Assembly (NCBI GenBank): GCA_964438605.1
Contig: CAYTKT010000011.1
Location: forward strand, 1 to 56,396
Reading direction: 5' to 3'
Length of the DNA stretch: 56,396 nt
Source: Alangreenwoodia sp964438605
Lineage (GTDB): Bacteria; Bacillota; Clostridia; Peptostreptococcales; Anaerovoracaceae
A program made the position numbers and the translations under genes. Under the pieces are notes generated by a model. The model was not told where the DNA came from and did not search any database. It saw nothing but the letters and a program-made list of their open reading frames with translations. Below, piece after piece: positions 27,228-36,211 of this stretch (the first letter of the stretch is position 1; each line of letters opens with the position of its first letter).

Positions 27228-27450
27228 ATTGAAAAAGATTTTTCAATCAAATGGGCACGATACACCCTCAATCTGTCAGACTGCAATGTCTGTTCGGATT
27301 GAGGGTGTGTCGCATCTGTCAAAAATCACGCCGCGCCGGCGGCCAGCGCAAACAGGTCTGTACAGATCAACAATTCAACAATTATTGTCAGACCGCCGCT
27401 GTGCTGTTTCCGATGCTGTCTGGATTCCGGACGGCATCGGTTATGACAAT
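27228..27450. repeat. Cluster of three inverted repeats
   Basis: ATTGAAAAA/TTTTTCAAT (27228-27247, 2-nt loop); a 15-bp arm pair 27259-27273 / 27297-27311 enclosing a 5-bp inner stem CAGAC/GTCTG; and 27410-27423 / 27427-27440 (14 bp with two G-U, loop ATT) nested inside ATTGTCA (27384) / TGACAAT (27444-27450). None has a clear U-run on +. The 458-bp spacer 27023-27480 shows no credible gene; an 83-codon frame through these hairpins lacks an RBS. Confidence 0.6.
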
Positions 27451-27480
27451 GTATTCATCAGCGGTGTGATGCAGCGCTAA

Positions 27481-27984
27481 CTATATTGTGACGCCTTCTA
27501 ATTTCAGGAGGCGTATTTTTTTGTCGAGGCCGCCGGTGTAGCCGGTGAGACTTCCGTCGGTACCGATGACGCGGTGGCAGGGGATGATAATGGAGATCGG
27601 ATTGTGGCTGACAGCACCGCCTACGGCCTGGGCAGACATCACAGGTTTGCCCAGGTCGGCGGCGATTTTTTTCGCAATCGCACCGTATGTAGTCGTTTTA
27701 CCATATGGTATTTCGCACAGGTATTTCCAGACGGCAAGGCGGAACGGAGTGCCGGATGGGGCGAGAGGAAGTTCACCGGGCGTTGGTTTTTCCCCTGCAA
27801 AGTAGCGGTCGAGCCAGTTTTTTGCGGAAGTGAAGACAGGGAGGTCGTCACGCGGGACGGGCTTTTCGGTATCGGAATGTTGATCGTATTTTTGCTGGCC
27901 GAACCAGAGGCCGCAAATGCTTGCGCCGTCGCTGACGAGCGAGAGCTGTCCGAGAGGGGAGTCGTATTTTGTTTCGTAAAGCAT
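27481..27984 (-). CDS. ogt: Methylated-DNA--protein-cysteine methyltransferase
   Basis: 167 residues, Ogt/MGMT type; a suicide repair enzyme transferring O6-alkyl groups from guanine to its own Cys. The active site IPCHRVIG is intact. The HTH recognition region (IPYGKTTTYGAIAKKI, with AVGGAVSHNPISIIIPCHR) and an N-terminal ribonuclease-like domain are seen. RBS GAAAGGA upstream of the ATG on the minus strand. Apparently monocistronic. Confidence 0.96.
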   Translation of the reverse strand: MLYETKYDSPLGQLSLVSDGASICGLWFGQQKYDQHSDTEKPVPRDDLPVFTSAKNWLDRYFAGEKPTPGELPLAPSGTPFRLAVWKYLCEIPYGKTTTYGAIAKKIAADLGKPVMSAQAVGGAVSHNPISIIIPCHRVIGTDGSLTGYTGGLDKKIRLLKLEGVTI

Positions 27985-28346
27985 GATGTTTTCCTTTCAA
28001 ATGTTTGCATGGCCGCTGACCAGCAGGAATTATCCGGATGGAGAGCCGTATTTTTGTTTTTTGCAGTACGGTGTTTTCCGGACGCTTGTGGGGAATTGTT
28101 ATTCCGATAATAGTTTACATCGTTATCTGGTGAAAGTCTTGCATTATTTTATTAGATCAGAGGTTTCGCAAAGGCAGATATTTTGCAAAGAAAAACGCAC
28201 TTTGATGAAAAAATTTTCAACCGCTTCTTCCACAAGAGTGTATTCAATATGTGAAGCGATTGACTTGCAGTTTCCCTAATTTCATGACATCAAATGACAT
28301 CAGGGGTAAGACCGCTATCCTCTTACTTTTTGCAGACAAAAAAGGC

Positions 28347-28398
28347 GCCGCGTTAACGTAAAATATTCGTTCCTGTTAATGCGGCAGCCTCGTTTTCT
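28347..28398. terminator. Bidirectional terminator
   Basis: GCCGCGTTAAC (28347-28357) pairs with GTTAATGCGGC (28375-28385). T-rich TTTTCTTTTTT follows on +, and AAAAAA (28338-28343) precedes it as a U-run on the minus strand. Confidence 0.75.
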
Positions 28399-28468
28399 TT
28401 TTTGACGACGGCTTATTCGGCCTGATTTGGATTTTTTTACAGAATAACTTTATTTTTTGTACAATACG

Positions 28469-28494
28469 AAAAAAGTGCTCGTAATACCGCACTT
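28469..28494 (-). terminator. Minus-strand terminator overlapping a small ORF stop
   Basis: AAGTGC (28473-28478) / GCACTT (28489-28494) with the A-run 28469-28474, i.e. a hairpin plus U6 on the minus strand immediately after the TAA of the small frame at 28493-28588. Confidence 0.55.
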
Positions 28495-28588
28495 ATTTTC
28501 GCTGTGCTGAGTTCGCCGCGGTTACTGCATCGACGGCATAGACTGCTGAGCAGCCTGAACACTGAATTTCTGCTGTCAGTTTTGTCAT
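28493..28588 (-). CDS. Possible small protein or remnant, 31 codons
   Basis: From an ATG at 28588 the minus strand encodes 31 residues including IQCSGCSAVYAVDAV (one CxxC), ending exactly at an intrinsic terminator. The same frame is open back to about 28708 (about 72 codons) without an obvious start, so it may also be the 3' remnant of a larger gene. No RBS at the ATG and no similarity recognised. Kept because of the terminator placement. Confidence 0.25.
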   Translation of the reverse strand: MTKLTAEIQCSGCSAVYAVDAVTAANSAQRK

Positions 28589-28888
28589 CGTGGACGTGCC
28601 ATAGGAATATTCATGCTCTTGCGGCGGCACAGGTCTATTACGGATGCCGGATTTGCAATCGGCGTCTTCGGAAAATGTCAGGGCGATGCAAAGCTGGGGT
28701 GTAGTATGCAGATTTCAATTGTTCCGGGTAGTGTAAGCTGTTTTGCTTTTTCTGTCTGCACTTATAACTGACACCAACACCGCGTTAGAGTATTTGTAAG
28801 AACATTCATACTTGTACTTGCGTGCCTAAAATCGTGATGAAATGTTAAAAAATACTGTACTTTTCTTAAAAAATCTGAAATAATTAAG

Positions 28889-28916
28889 TTGACTGGATAG
28901 CAGTTCAGAATACAAT
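28889..28916 (+). promoter_or_regulatory. Promoter of Na/Pi symporter gene
   Basis: TTGACT (28889-28894), 16-bp spacer, TACAAT (28911-28916), about 59 nt upstream of the TTG start. Confidence 0.65.
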
Positions 28917-28974
28917 TCAACCAGGGAAAAAACAGAAAATGACAATGATATGCAGTATACGGAGGTAAAACGTT

Positions 28975-30759
28975 TTGTCCTTAACAGCGGTATTATCCCT
29001 AGCAGGCGGTGTCGGCATGTTTCTTTACGGGATGAATCTCGTCGGGGAAGCGCTGAGTTCGCTTGCGAGTGAAAAAATGGAAACGCTACTGGAAAAACTA
29101 ACCAATAGCAAGTTAAAGGGTACATTTCTCGGAACGCTTATTACGGGTATCATACAGAGCTCGGCGGCGACGTGCATCATCGTTCTGGGGTTTATTAACG
29201 CGGGTATTATGAACCTTTCTCAGGGGCTTCCTGTCATTTTCGGGGCAAATATCGGCTCCACAGTGACAGGTCAGATTCTGCGGCTCGGAGATATTAACTC
29301 GCAGAACATATTTCTGGTTCTGTTGAAGCCGTCGTCCTTCGCACCGATTATCATTGTTGTAGGCGCGTTTGTTTTACTCTTTGTTAAAAAGAAAAGGGCG
29401 AAAAGTATTGCAAAAATATTGATTGGATTCGGCATCCTGTTTCTCGGAATGTCAATGATGGAACAGACGATGAGTACGGCGCTCCGCGAAAGTCCGCAGT
29501 TTGAGGCCATGATGGTCAAATTTTCAAATCCGCTGACCGGGATTGTCGTAGGTATAGTTCTGACCGCACTGATTCAGAGTTCATCCGCGTCGGTGGGGAT
29601 TCTGCAGGCATTGTCAGCAACGGGCGTCGTCACTTTTTCGACGGCGGTGCCGATTATTCTGGGACAGAATATCGGAAAATGTCTCACGGTATGGCTTGGC
29701 GCGATAGGAACGAACAAAAAAGCGCGCAGAGCCGCATTTCTTCATACTTTTTTTAACGTATTCGGCGTCATCGTGTTTGGAACAATACTGATAATCTGCG
29801 AATACGTTTTCGACGATCTGAGTATCTGGTCCCATGTGGTCAACAGAGGCAACGTGGCAGATATTCATTCCATGTTTAATCTGCTGACAACAGTCATGCT
29901 TCTGCCGTTCTGCGAGCCGCTGATCCGCCTGTCAGGCAAAATATTCAGAGATGACGATAGAGCGACGACTCACCGACTTGATATCCTGGACGATCTTTTT
30001 GTCAATAATCCGCCTATTGCGCTTGATCAGTGCCGCAAGGTGCTGTTTGATATGTCGGATACGGTGCAGTCTAATTTTGAGATTTCCCTTAAACTTCTCG
30101 ATGAATTTTCTACTCAAAAGCAGAATGAACTGACGGAAAACGAGCATTTTCTTGACAGGGCGGACACGGCGCTGAATAATTACCTTGTAAAAATTGCGGA
30201 GCACAGTCTGCGGCCGTCGGAAATGATGGCTGTTACAGAGATGATGCATCTGATCGGCGATTTTGAACGTCTGGGTGACTATTGTGTGGAGATTTCAAAT
30301 GTGGCTGAGTATAATAAAACGAATAACATTAGCATTTCGCCCAAGGGGATTCAGGAATTGGATCAAATGACAGCTGCCGCGCGGCATATCCTGACGATGA
30401 CGATTCACGCTTATGAAAGTGACGATGCTGTGATTGCGGCCCGTGTGGAACCTCTGGCCGATGTGATGCATTCGTTGAAAGATATGCTGACGGAGCGCCA
30501 TATTTACAGGTTGCAGAGCGGAAACTGTACGATTCAAGCCGGTGTGTCTTTCATGGAGCTGTTGACAAATTACGACCGGATTGCCAGCCATTGCCGGAGT
30601 ATATCGCTGTATACGGTTCAGCGCGCTTCCGGCAGTGAAAAGTTTGATGCGCATTATCATCCGAAATATATCAACGGCGAAATCTCAGATGAGTATAAGG
30701 CGATGTTTATGTTTTATGAGGCGCAGTATTGTGATCCTCTGGACGATATGGAGATGTAG
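28975..30759 (+). CDS. Na+/phosphate cotransporter with PhoU-like domain
   Basis: 594 residues of the NptA/YjbB family. The two inverted halves of the membrane domain each carry the signature: GIIQSSAATCII with GANIGSTVTGQI, and ALIQSSSASVGI with GQNIGKCLTVW. The cytoplasmic C-terminal half (about 340-570) is helical and PhoU-like. It likely imports (or leaks) phosphate with sodium. The start is TTG 28975, chosen because GGAGGT (28961-28966) lies 8 nt upstream and no ATG fits. Monocistronic by spacing. Confidence 0.93.
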   Translation: MSLTAVLSLAGGVGMFLYGMNLVGEALSSLASEKMETLLEKLTNSKLKGTFLGTLITGIIQSSAATCIIVLGFINAGIMNLSQGLPVIFGANIGSTVTGQILRLGDINSQNIFLVLLKPSSFAPIIIVVGAFVLLFVKKKRAKSIAKILIGFGILFLGMSMMEQTMSTALRESPQFEAMMVKFSNPLTGIVVGIVLTALIQSSSASVGILQALSATGVVTFSTAVPIILGQNIGKCLTVWLGAIGTNKKARRAAFLHTFFNVFGVIVFGTILIICEYVFDDLSIWSHVVNRGNVADIHSMFNLLTTVMLLPFCEPLIRLSGKIFRDDDRATTHRLDILDDLFVNNPPIALDQCRKVLFDMSDTVQSNFEISLKLLDEFSTQKQNELTENEHFLDRADTALNNYLVKIAEHSLRPSEMMAVTEMMHLIGDFERLGDYCVEISNVAEYNKTNNISISPKGIQELDQMTAAARHILTMTIHAYESDDAVIAARVEPLADVMHSLKDMLTERHIYRLQSGNCTIQAGVSFMELLTNYDRIASHCRSISLYTVQRASGSEKFDAHYHPKYINGEISDEYKAMFMFYEAQYCDPLDDMEM

Positions 30760-30960
30760 CAAGGCGGAAGGAAGTGGCAGCAGTCTGAACCGCCTGAAAG
30801 CAGGAAAGCGATGGAAATTTTGGATGGGGATACGAAAACGCATGGAAGAGGCTGAAAACGTTTGAGAACCTTCAAATGGCAGCAGTTCTTCGAGAACTGG
30901 AAGTAAGACGGTCAGAAGTAAAGTGGAACATAAATTGTAGAAGAAAAGATTGATTTCTTG

Positions 30961-30997
30961 TCAGGGATGCTTTCTTTAGAAAGTGTCCCTGATTTTT
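30961..30997 (+). terminator. Intrinsic terminator
   Basis: 14-bp stem 30961-30974 / 30979-30992 (two G-U pairs), loop TTTA, then TTTTT. It is 200 nt past the Na/Pi symporter stop. Confidence 0.88.
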
Positions 30998-31199
30998 CAG
31001 TTTTGTCTTTCATATATTTTTATATGTGTTATCTTCATACATCGCTTTATATTGTCAAGGGACGGTACTTTATAAAGAGCTGTTCTGCGGGGGAGTTATC
31101 AGGGTCGTTGAAATCGAAGTCTTATCTGTTCACGCGTTGTCGTTCCCAGTTTTTTATCCGAATCTGTTTTTATGTATACTATATATATGAGTGATTGTA

Positions 31200-31228
31200 T
31201 TGAAAAAATATATATCTATAGATATAAT
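31200..31228 (+). promoter_or_regulatory. Crotonase promoter
   Basis: TTGAAA (31200-31205), 17-bp AT-rich spacer, TATAAT (31223-31228). The 5' leader would be about 195 nt. Confidence 0.7.
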
Positions 31229-31430
31229 ATAAAAGTAATCGATATTTTATCGTGTTGATTTTTTGCAAATATTATGGGCAGATAGAAACAATCGAAAATC
31301 GTAAATAGACGATGCGTATGTTTTTCCAACGCATTAAGTGTGATAGCCAATTGTTTTTTATATTTTTCGCTAGAATATCTAGAATATAAAAAACGTTTTG
31401 GGAAAAGCAAAGAACGGGAGGTCGAAGACG

Positions 31431-32204
31431 ATGAATTATGTTTTGACTGAAAAGAAAGGAACTGTCGGCAAGGTGACGCTGAACCGGCCCGCAGAACTGA
31501 ACGCGCTGAATACGACAGTGCTCGGTGAGCTGAACGCCGCCGTCGATCAAATGAATGAGGACAGTGACGTCAGGGTCATCATTTTTACGGGAGCGGGACG
31601 CGCTTTTGCGGCAGGCGCCGATATTGGCGAGATGGCCGATTTGAATATGGACGAGGGCAGGGCTTTCGGAAAGAAAGGCCAGGCTGTTTTTCGTAAGATT
31701 GAACAGTTGGAAAAGCCGACAATCGCGGCGGTAAACGGATACGCTCTCGGCGGCGGATGTGAACTGGCGATGGCCTGTGACATGAGACTGGCATCGGAAC
31801 GCGCCGTTTTCGGCCAGCCGGAGGTAAGCCTTGGCATTACACCGGGATTTTCCGGAACGCAGCGGCTGACGGCACTTGTCGGCAAAGCAAAGGCGGCTGA
31901 AATGATTCTCAGTGCGCAGAATATTGATGCTCAGACGGCGGCAGAGATTGGCCTTGTGAATCATGTTTTTCCGGCGGATAAGTTGATGGAGGAGACAGAG
32001 GCGCTGGCGGAAAAAATCGCAGGAAACGCGCCTCAAGCCGTCAGATGGGCGAATTCGGCAATCAAGAGGGGCATAGAGGCAGGTCTTGAAACGGGAATTA
32101 CCATCGAAAGCGATTTGTTTGGAATGTGTTTTGCCACAGAAGATCAAAAAGAAGGGATGCGTGCGTTCCTTGAACGCAGAAAAGCGGAATTTAAGGGCTG
32201 TTGA
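31431..32204 (+). CDS. Enoyl-CoA hydratase / 3-hydroxybutyryl-CoA dehydratase (crotonase)
   Basis: 257 residues. Crotonase fold: the oxyanion-hole segment AGAGRAFAAGADI, the catalytic-Glu segment NGYALGGGCELAMACDM, and FGQPEVSLGITPGFSGTQRL with the second Glu. The usual two catalytic Glu are both present, so a true hydratase is expected. With Hbd downstream it interconverts 3-hydroxybutyryl-CoA and crotonyl-CoA. I chose ATG 31431, with GGGAGGT 9 nt upstream. A 282-bp spacer separates it from hbd. Confidence 0.93.
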   Translation: MNYVLTEKKGTVGKVTLNRPAELNALNTTVLGELNAAVDQMNEDSDVRVIIFTGAGRAFAAGADIGEMADLNMDEGRAFGKKGQAVFRKIEQLEKPTIAAVNGYALGGGCELAMACDMRLASERAVFGQPEVSLGITPGFSGTQRLTALVGKAKAAEMILSAQNIDAQTAAEIGLVNHVFPADKLMEETEALAEKIAGNAPQAVRWANSAIKRGIEAGLETGITIESDLFGMCFATEDQKEGMRAFLERRKAEFKGC

Positions 32205-32486
32205 CTCACAACGGCGGGGCGCCGCTGTCCGGTGAAAATTCGGCGAAGACGGAAGCCGGCGGCCATGTGCGTGAGGCAGGATTTGTGAGAAGCGTCGCTG
32301 AAAGCATGTGCGGCTGAATTGTTGGTAAGAACCCGGTAAAGACAGGAAACGGTGGCCGTGTGCGCAAGGTGCGGCTTGTGAGAAATGCTGCTGATAATAT
32401 GTTCGGGGCGACGCAGCTGGTTATTTTGGCCGACCAATGGGAAAGCATTTTCTATGATAGAATACACATGAAAAAAGGAGGAGACT
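32205..32486 (+). repeat. Spacer with diverged direct repeat (period about 93-104 bp)
   Basis: CCGGTGAAAA (32229), GGCCATGTGC (32261) and TTGTGAGAA (32283) recur in order as CCGGTAAA (32333), GGCCGTGTGC (32354) and TTGTGAGAA (32376). No gene and no terminator hairpin, so crotonase and hbd may still be cotranscribed. Confidence 0.55.
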
Positions 32487-33335
32487 ATGAAGATAGGCAT
32501 TGTTGGCGCATCTACCATGGGCGCAGGACTGATCCAGCTCTGTGCGCAGCGTGAATTTGACGTGGTTTATAACGCGAGAAGGCAGGAATCTATCGACTCA
32601 GCATACGAAAAGGTTCGTGGAAATTACGATTTTATGATTTCTAAAGGCTGGCTGACCGAGGAAGAAAAAACGGCCAGCATGGCGAGAATTAAGGGGTCTA
32701 CGGACCTGTCTCTGTTGGCCGATGCCGATTTTATCATCGAAGCGGCCACTGAGAATATGGACACGAAGAAGGATGTATTCCGTCATCTCGATGCACTTTG
32801 CAGACCTGAGGTTATTCTGGCTACTAATACGTCGTCTCTGTCTATCACGGAAATCGCTTCGGTGACAGAGAGAGCTGATAAAGTCGTCGGAATGCATTTC
32901 TTTAATCCTGTGCCTGTCATGAAGCTGGTGGAACTGATTCCGGGCTATAATACCTCGCAGGAGACGGCTGATTTTGCGGCAGATCTCGCAAAGCAGCTTG
33001 GCAAGACGCCGATTACTGTCGCTGAGGCGCCGGGATTCGTCGTAAATCGTATGCTGATTCCGATGATTAACGAATGTGTTGCCGTTCTCGCTGAGGGCCT
33101 TGCGAAAGCGGAAGACATCGACTCCGCTATGAAACTGGGCGCGAATCACCCGATGGGGCCGCTTGCTCTGGCGGATCTGGTGGGGCTCGATATCTGTCTT
33201 TCCATCATGGACGTACTGCACGAGGAGTTCAAAGATTCAAAGTACAGGGCTCATCCGCTGCTCAGGAAAATGGTCAGAGCCGGAAAACTTGGACAGAAGA
33301 CGGGCGAAGGTTTTTACAAGTACGATAAGCAGTAG
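32487..33335 (+). CDS. hbd: 3-hydroxybutyryl-CoA dehydrogenase
   Basis: 282 residues, normal for Hbd, which reduces acetoacetyl-CoA to 3-hydroxybutyryl-CoA. N-terminal Rossmann fold, here with GASTMG where GAGTMG is usual (second Gly of GxGxxG replaced by Ser). Then NTSSLSITEIA, the catalytic His region VGMHFFNPVPVMKLVE, and a C-terminal dimerisation domain with GFVVNRMLIPMINE and KTGEGFYKY. AAAGGAGG 5-6 nt before the ATG. Downstream terminator at 33554. Confidence 0.95.
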   Translation: MKIGIVGASTMGAGLIQLCAQREFDVVYNARRQESIDSAYEKVRGNYDFMISKGWLTEEEKTASMARIKGSTDLSLLADADFIIEAATENMDTKKDVFRHLDALCRPEVILATNTSSLSITEIASVTERADKVVGMHFFNPVPVMKLVELIPGYNTSQETADFAADLAKQLGKTPITVAEAPGFVVNRMLIPMINECVAVLAEGLAKAEDIDSAMKLGANHPMGPLALADLVGLDICLSIMDVLHEEFKDSKYRAHPLLRKMVRAGKLGQKTGEGFYKYDKQ

Positions 33336-33553
33336 ACAGAAAGACTGCGGAGTGTTGAAAACCGGGCAAAACTGAAAACGGCAGGCGCTCGGATAAATGA
33401 AAAAATCCCAAAGAGTGAAGAATGTCTCTGGAAACAAAAAAGACCGTTATCAAAGCAAACATACGCCGCAAATGTATGAAAAGATGTCGAAAACCGCTGA
33501 AGAACCGGAACTGACGGATTACATGAGAAACTGAAAAATTTCTGAAAATTATC

Positions 33554-33581
33554 ACGGCCGCGTTTGTCGGCCGTTTTTTTT
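33554..33581 (+). terminator. Intrinsic terminator after hbd
   Basis: ACGGCCG (33554-33560) / CGGCCGT (33568-33574), loop CGTTTGT, followed by seven T. Confidence 0.88.
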
Positions 33582-33582
33582 G

Positions 33583-33611
33583 TTGCGTTTGCATCTAAAT
33601 AAGTATATGAT
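33583..33611 (+). promoter_or_regulatory. Promoter of LCP gene
   Basis: TTGCGT (33583-33588), 17-bp spacer, TATGAT (33606-33611), directly behind the hbd terminator. Confidence 0.5.
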
Positions 33612-33704
33612 AAATTATCGGAGGTAAGAAAGGCAATAATATTCATATTAAATAATCAGAAGAATACAAGCAAGAAAGTAGAAGGGAATAGCGGGAAGAC
33701 AGAT

Positions 33705-34670
33705 ATGGCGAAAAGTTTTGTGAAAATATTTTTAATTTGTCTTGTTTTATTTACATTGATTTTGATTCCGGCTATAAGGATCGTGTCGGATGTCAATGTT
33801 TTTGAGAGCGATGGAGGCGTCGAGCTGGAAGAAGATCTGAATGTCCTTGTAGATCCGGATAGTCCGTTTTTTGATGCTTTTGCAGACAGCAAGCGGATCA
33901 ATCTGCTGATGGTCGGTGTAAACGACAATCTGACAGATACGATTATGCTGGTCAGCTGGGATATGGACAATAACGGTGTTGATGTTATTTCCGTGCCGCG
34001 TGACACGTATTATGAGAGATCAGGTTATACGAGCGCTTATCAGAAAAAAATAAATGCAGCTTACTCAAGTGACGATGGGATTCTTGCTACGGCGGAGTGT
34101 GTCAGCGATGTGCTGATGGGAATTCCAATCAATTATTACGCGATTGTCGATTATGATTCTGTCCGTGAGATCGTGGACGGCGTTGGCGGTGTGCCGATCA
34201 ACATTCCTGAGGCGATGAAATATTCTGATCCTTATGATGATCCGCCGCTTCAGATAGATTTGCCGGCAGGTCAGCAGACGCTGGACGGGGATGATGCCGT
34301 CAAGTATCTCAGATACCGTAAGGGATATGTCAACGGAGATATCGGTCGTGTGGAAGCGCAGCAGGAATTTCTGAAATCCCTGTTCCGTCAGTGTGTGGAA
34401 CATGGAGTTACGAAGTCTGCAAAACTTATCGCTTCCAATGTAAAATCGGATGTGACGCTGGGTGCGGTTTCAAAGTACGCGCTTGAAGCGATCGGTCTAA
34501 AATCTGACTCAATCCATACGTATCTGTTGCCGGGGGAAGGAAAGTATATCGGAAATGTGTCGTATTATGTCCAGGATGAGGAAAAAACCAAGGATATGTT
34601 GAAAAAAATTTATGACGTAACGTCGTCAGATGATGAGTCTGGAAGTGATACCAACAGCAGTGCGGAATAA
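33705..34670 (+). CDS. LytR-CpsA-Psr family cell-wall ligase
   Basis: 321 residues. One N-terminal transmembrane segment (about 5-26) followed by an extracytoplasmic LCP domain: INLLMVGVNDN, TDTIMLVSWD, ISVPRDTYYE with the phosphate-binding Arg, DGVGGVPI, and YLRYRKGYVNGDIGRVEAQQEFLKS. These enzymes transfer teichoic acid or other anionic glycopolymers from lipid carriers to peptidoglycan. The tail is Asp/Ser-rich. It may supply the wall polymer to which SLH proteins bind (inference). Confidence 0.94.
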   Translation: MAKSFVKIFLICLVLFTLILIPAIRIVSDVNVFESDGGVELEEDLNVLVDPDSPFFDAFADSKRINLLMVGVNDNLTDTIMLVSWDMDNNGVDVISVPRDTYYERSGYTSAYQKKINAAYSSDDGILATAECVSDVLMGIPINYYAIVDYDSVREIVDGVGGVPINIPEAMKYSDPYDDPPLQIDLPAGQQTLDGDDAVKYLRYRKGYVNGDIGRVEAQQEFLKSLFRQCVEHGVTKSAKLIASNVKSDVTLGAVSKYALEAIGLKSDSIHTYLLPGEGKYIGNVSYYVQDEEKTKDMLKKIYDVTSSDDESGSDTNSSAE

Positions 34671-35124
34671 CACGATGGAAACAGCAGAAATCGACAAAGT
34701 ATAAGAGTATATTTGGTAAATTTAAAAAAATCAGGAAAGACCGGACAGTAAGACTGAAATGACCATGAAATTGAATTTAATAACGGGAATGAATTGAAGT
34801 ATGCGGAGTGAAGTTGTGTGCTTGAGTGCGGCGAAAAGAAGTATTTCCGGAATTTAGGAAAATGTTAAAAATGTGGGAATAAGTGAGAAAGGGTCCGGTG
34901 ATAGTACGCACGTAAACAGGCGGTCCATGATCGGGACCGGAGAAAAATGATGCATATGGCTTAAAATTTGCAAAAAACAGGAGAAATAATGAAAAAAGAC
35001 GTTTAGAATGATCGTTTTTTTTATGCGTTTTTGATAAAATGAAATGGTCAGTAGCCGGCAGGCGTTAGGTAAGATGGAGCAGAATCTTAAAAAGAACGAG
35101 ACGATAGAGGAAAGGTCAGCAAAT
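34671..35124 (+). other. 454-bp spacer before glpX
   Basis: No gene is seen. A hairpin CGGTCC/GGACCG lies at about 34921-34939. A weak A/U terminator, AAAAAAGACG (34992-35001) / CGTTTTTTTT (35013-35022), probably ends the LCP transcript. Confidence 0.5.
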
Positions 35125-36120
35125 ATGGAAAAAAATCAGAAGGTCATGGACAGAGATCTGGGGCTGGAGCTTGCAAGAGTTACGGAGACAGCGGCGATTG
35201 GATCTGCGAAGTGGATGGGACGTGGTGATAAGAACTCGGCGGATCAGGCAGCTGTGACGGGAATGCGCAATATGTTTGATACAGTAAATATTGATGGCGT
35301 CGTCGTTATCGGCGAAGGGGAAAAGGACGAAGCTCCTATGCTTTATATCGGCGAGGAGATCGGAATCGGCGGTTCTCACGCAACGAAAGTCGATATTGCG
35401 GTTGATCCGCTGGATGGTACGACGTCCACGGCAAAAGGGCTTTCAAATGCGATTTCCGTGATCGCTATCGCGCCAAGAGGTAAATTATACCATACGAAGA
35501 ATTATTATATGGAAAAACTGGCGGTTGGACCGAGAGCAAAAGGTGTCATCGATCTGGGAAAGCCGCTGAAGGAGAATCTGATACGCGTGGCGGAATCTCT
35601 TGACAAGAAGATCGAGGATTTGACTGTTACAATTCTTGAGCGAGACAGACATAAGGATATTATGGCGCAGTGCCGTCAACTGGGCTGTCGGATTAAGCTG
35701 TTTACTGACGGCGATGTGGGCGCTGCAATTGCGACTTGTTTTGAAGAGAGCGGCGTTGATGTTCTCGCGGGAATCGGCGGATGCCCGGAGGGGGTGCTCG
35801 CGGCAGCGGCGTTAAAATGTCTGGGCGGCGAAATCCAGGGACGGCTGGTAGCTCATACGTCTGAAGAAATTAAAAAGGCGCAGACGGATTCTTCTTATTA
35901 TAAAATCATGACGACTGATGATCTTGCGTCAGGCGATGACGTTCTGTTTATCGCAACCGGCGTCAGCGATGGAGATATGCTGCGCGGTGTCAGATTCCTG
36001 CCCAATAATAAGGTCAGAACTCATACTGTTGTCATGAGAAGCGCTACGGGTACAGTTCGTTTTATCGAAGCCGTTCATGATATGAATAAAAAGCCTACAT
36101 ATGCGCAGGTAAAGGAATAA
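35125..36120 (+). CDS. glpX: Class II fructose-1,6-bisphosphatase
   Basis: 331 residues, normal for GlpX. It hydrolyses fructose-1,6-bisphosphate in gluconeogenesis. Metal and phosphate motifs GEGEKDEAPMLYIGE and DPLDGTTSTAKG, plus the family segment LAGIGGCPEGVLAAAALK, are all present. ATG 35125 fits the family length and has AGGAAAGG upstream; an ATG at 35074 in the same frame would add 17 residues. Terminator at 36153. Confidence 0.95.
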   Translation: MEKNQKVMDRDLGLELARVTETAAIGSAKWMGRGDKNSADQAAVTGMRNMFDTVNIDGVVVIGEGEKDEAPMLYIGEEIGIGGSHATKVDIAVDPLDGTTSTAKGLSNAISVIAIAPRGKLYHTKNYYMEKLAVGPRAKGVIDLGKPLKENLIRVAESLDKKIEDLTVTILERDRHKDIMAQCRQLGCRIKLFTDGDVGAAIATCFEESGVDVLAGIGGCPEGVLAAAALKCLGGEIQGRLVAHTSEEIKKAQTDSSYYKIMTTDDLASGDDVLFIATGVSDGDMLRGVRFLPNNKVRTHTVVMRSATGTVRFIEAVHDMNKKPTYAQVKE

Positions 36121-36152
36121 ATAGTCAGGAATCGGTTTTGATTCTGAAATAT

Positions 36153-36186
36153 GTGCGGACCGTTGCTGCAAAGGTCCGCACGTTTT
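36153..36186 (+). terminator. glpX terminator
   Basis: Perfect 9-bp stem GTGCGGACC (36153-36161) / GGTCCGCAC (36173-36181), followed by GTTTTG. It lies 30 nt upstream of the rho start, so rho may have its own promoter or be partially read through. Confidence 0.75.
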
Positions 36187-36211
36187 GAAACGGAGGGGTT
36201 TATTTCCGGTT

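Larger units (their letters stand above)
27985..28974. other. 990-bp intergenic region, ogt to Na/Pi symporter
   Basis: The ogt side (27985-28300) shows no gene. A bidirectional terminator (28347-28385), a minus-strand terminator (28469-28494) and a small minus-strand frame are listed separately. 28709-28880 shows nothing I can name. The right end has the symporter promoter. Confidence 0.5.
30760..31430 (+). other. 671-bp spacer with repeat, terminator and promoter
   Basis: TGGCAGCAGT occurs at 30775 and 30877 (102 bp apart) within weakly similar flanks. A perfect hairpin CAGTTCT/AGAACTG lies at 30883-30899. The terminator and crotonase promoter are listed separately. ATCGTAAATAGACGATG (31298-31314) matches the repeated motif near 11031. 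No gene is seen. Confidence 0.5.
33336..33704 (+). other. 369-bp spacer with hbd terminator and LCP promoter
   Basis: 33336-33550 is purine-rich with no gene or repeat that I can support. The hbd terminator and the LCP promoter occupy the right half. Confidence 0.5.

Noticed and set aside
27229..27480. 83-codon frame after the orphan HTH gene
   Set aside because: It runs through several hairpins and has no RBS.
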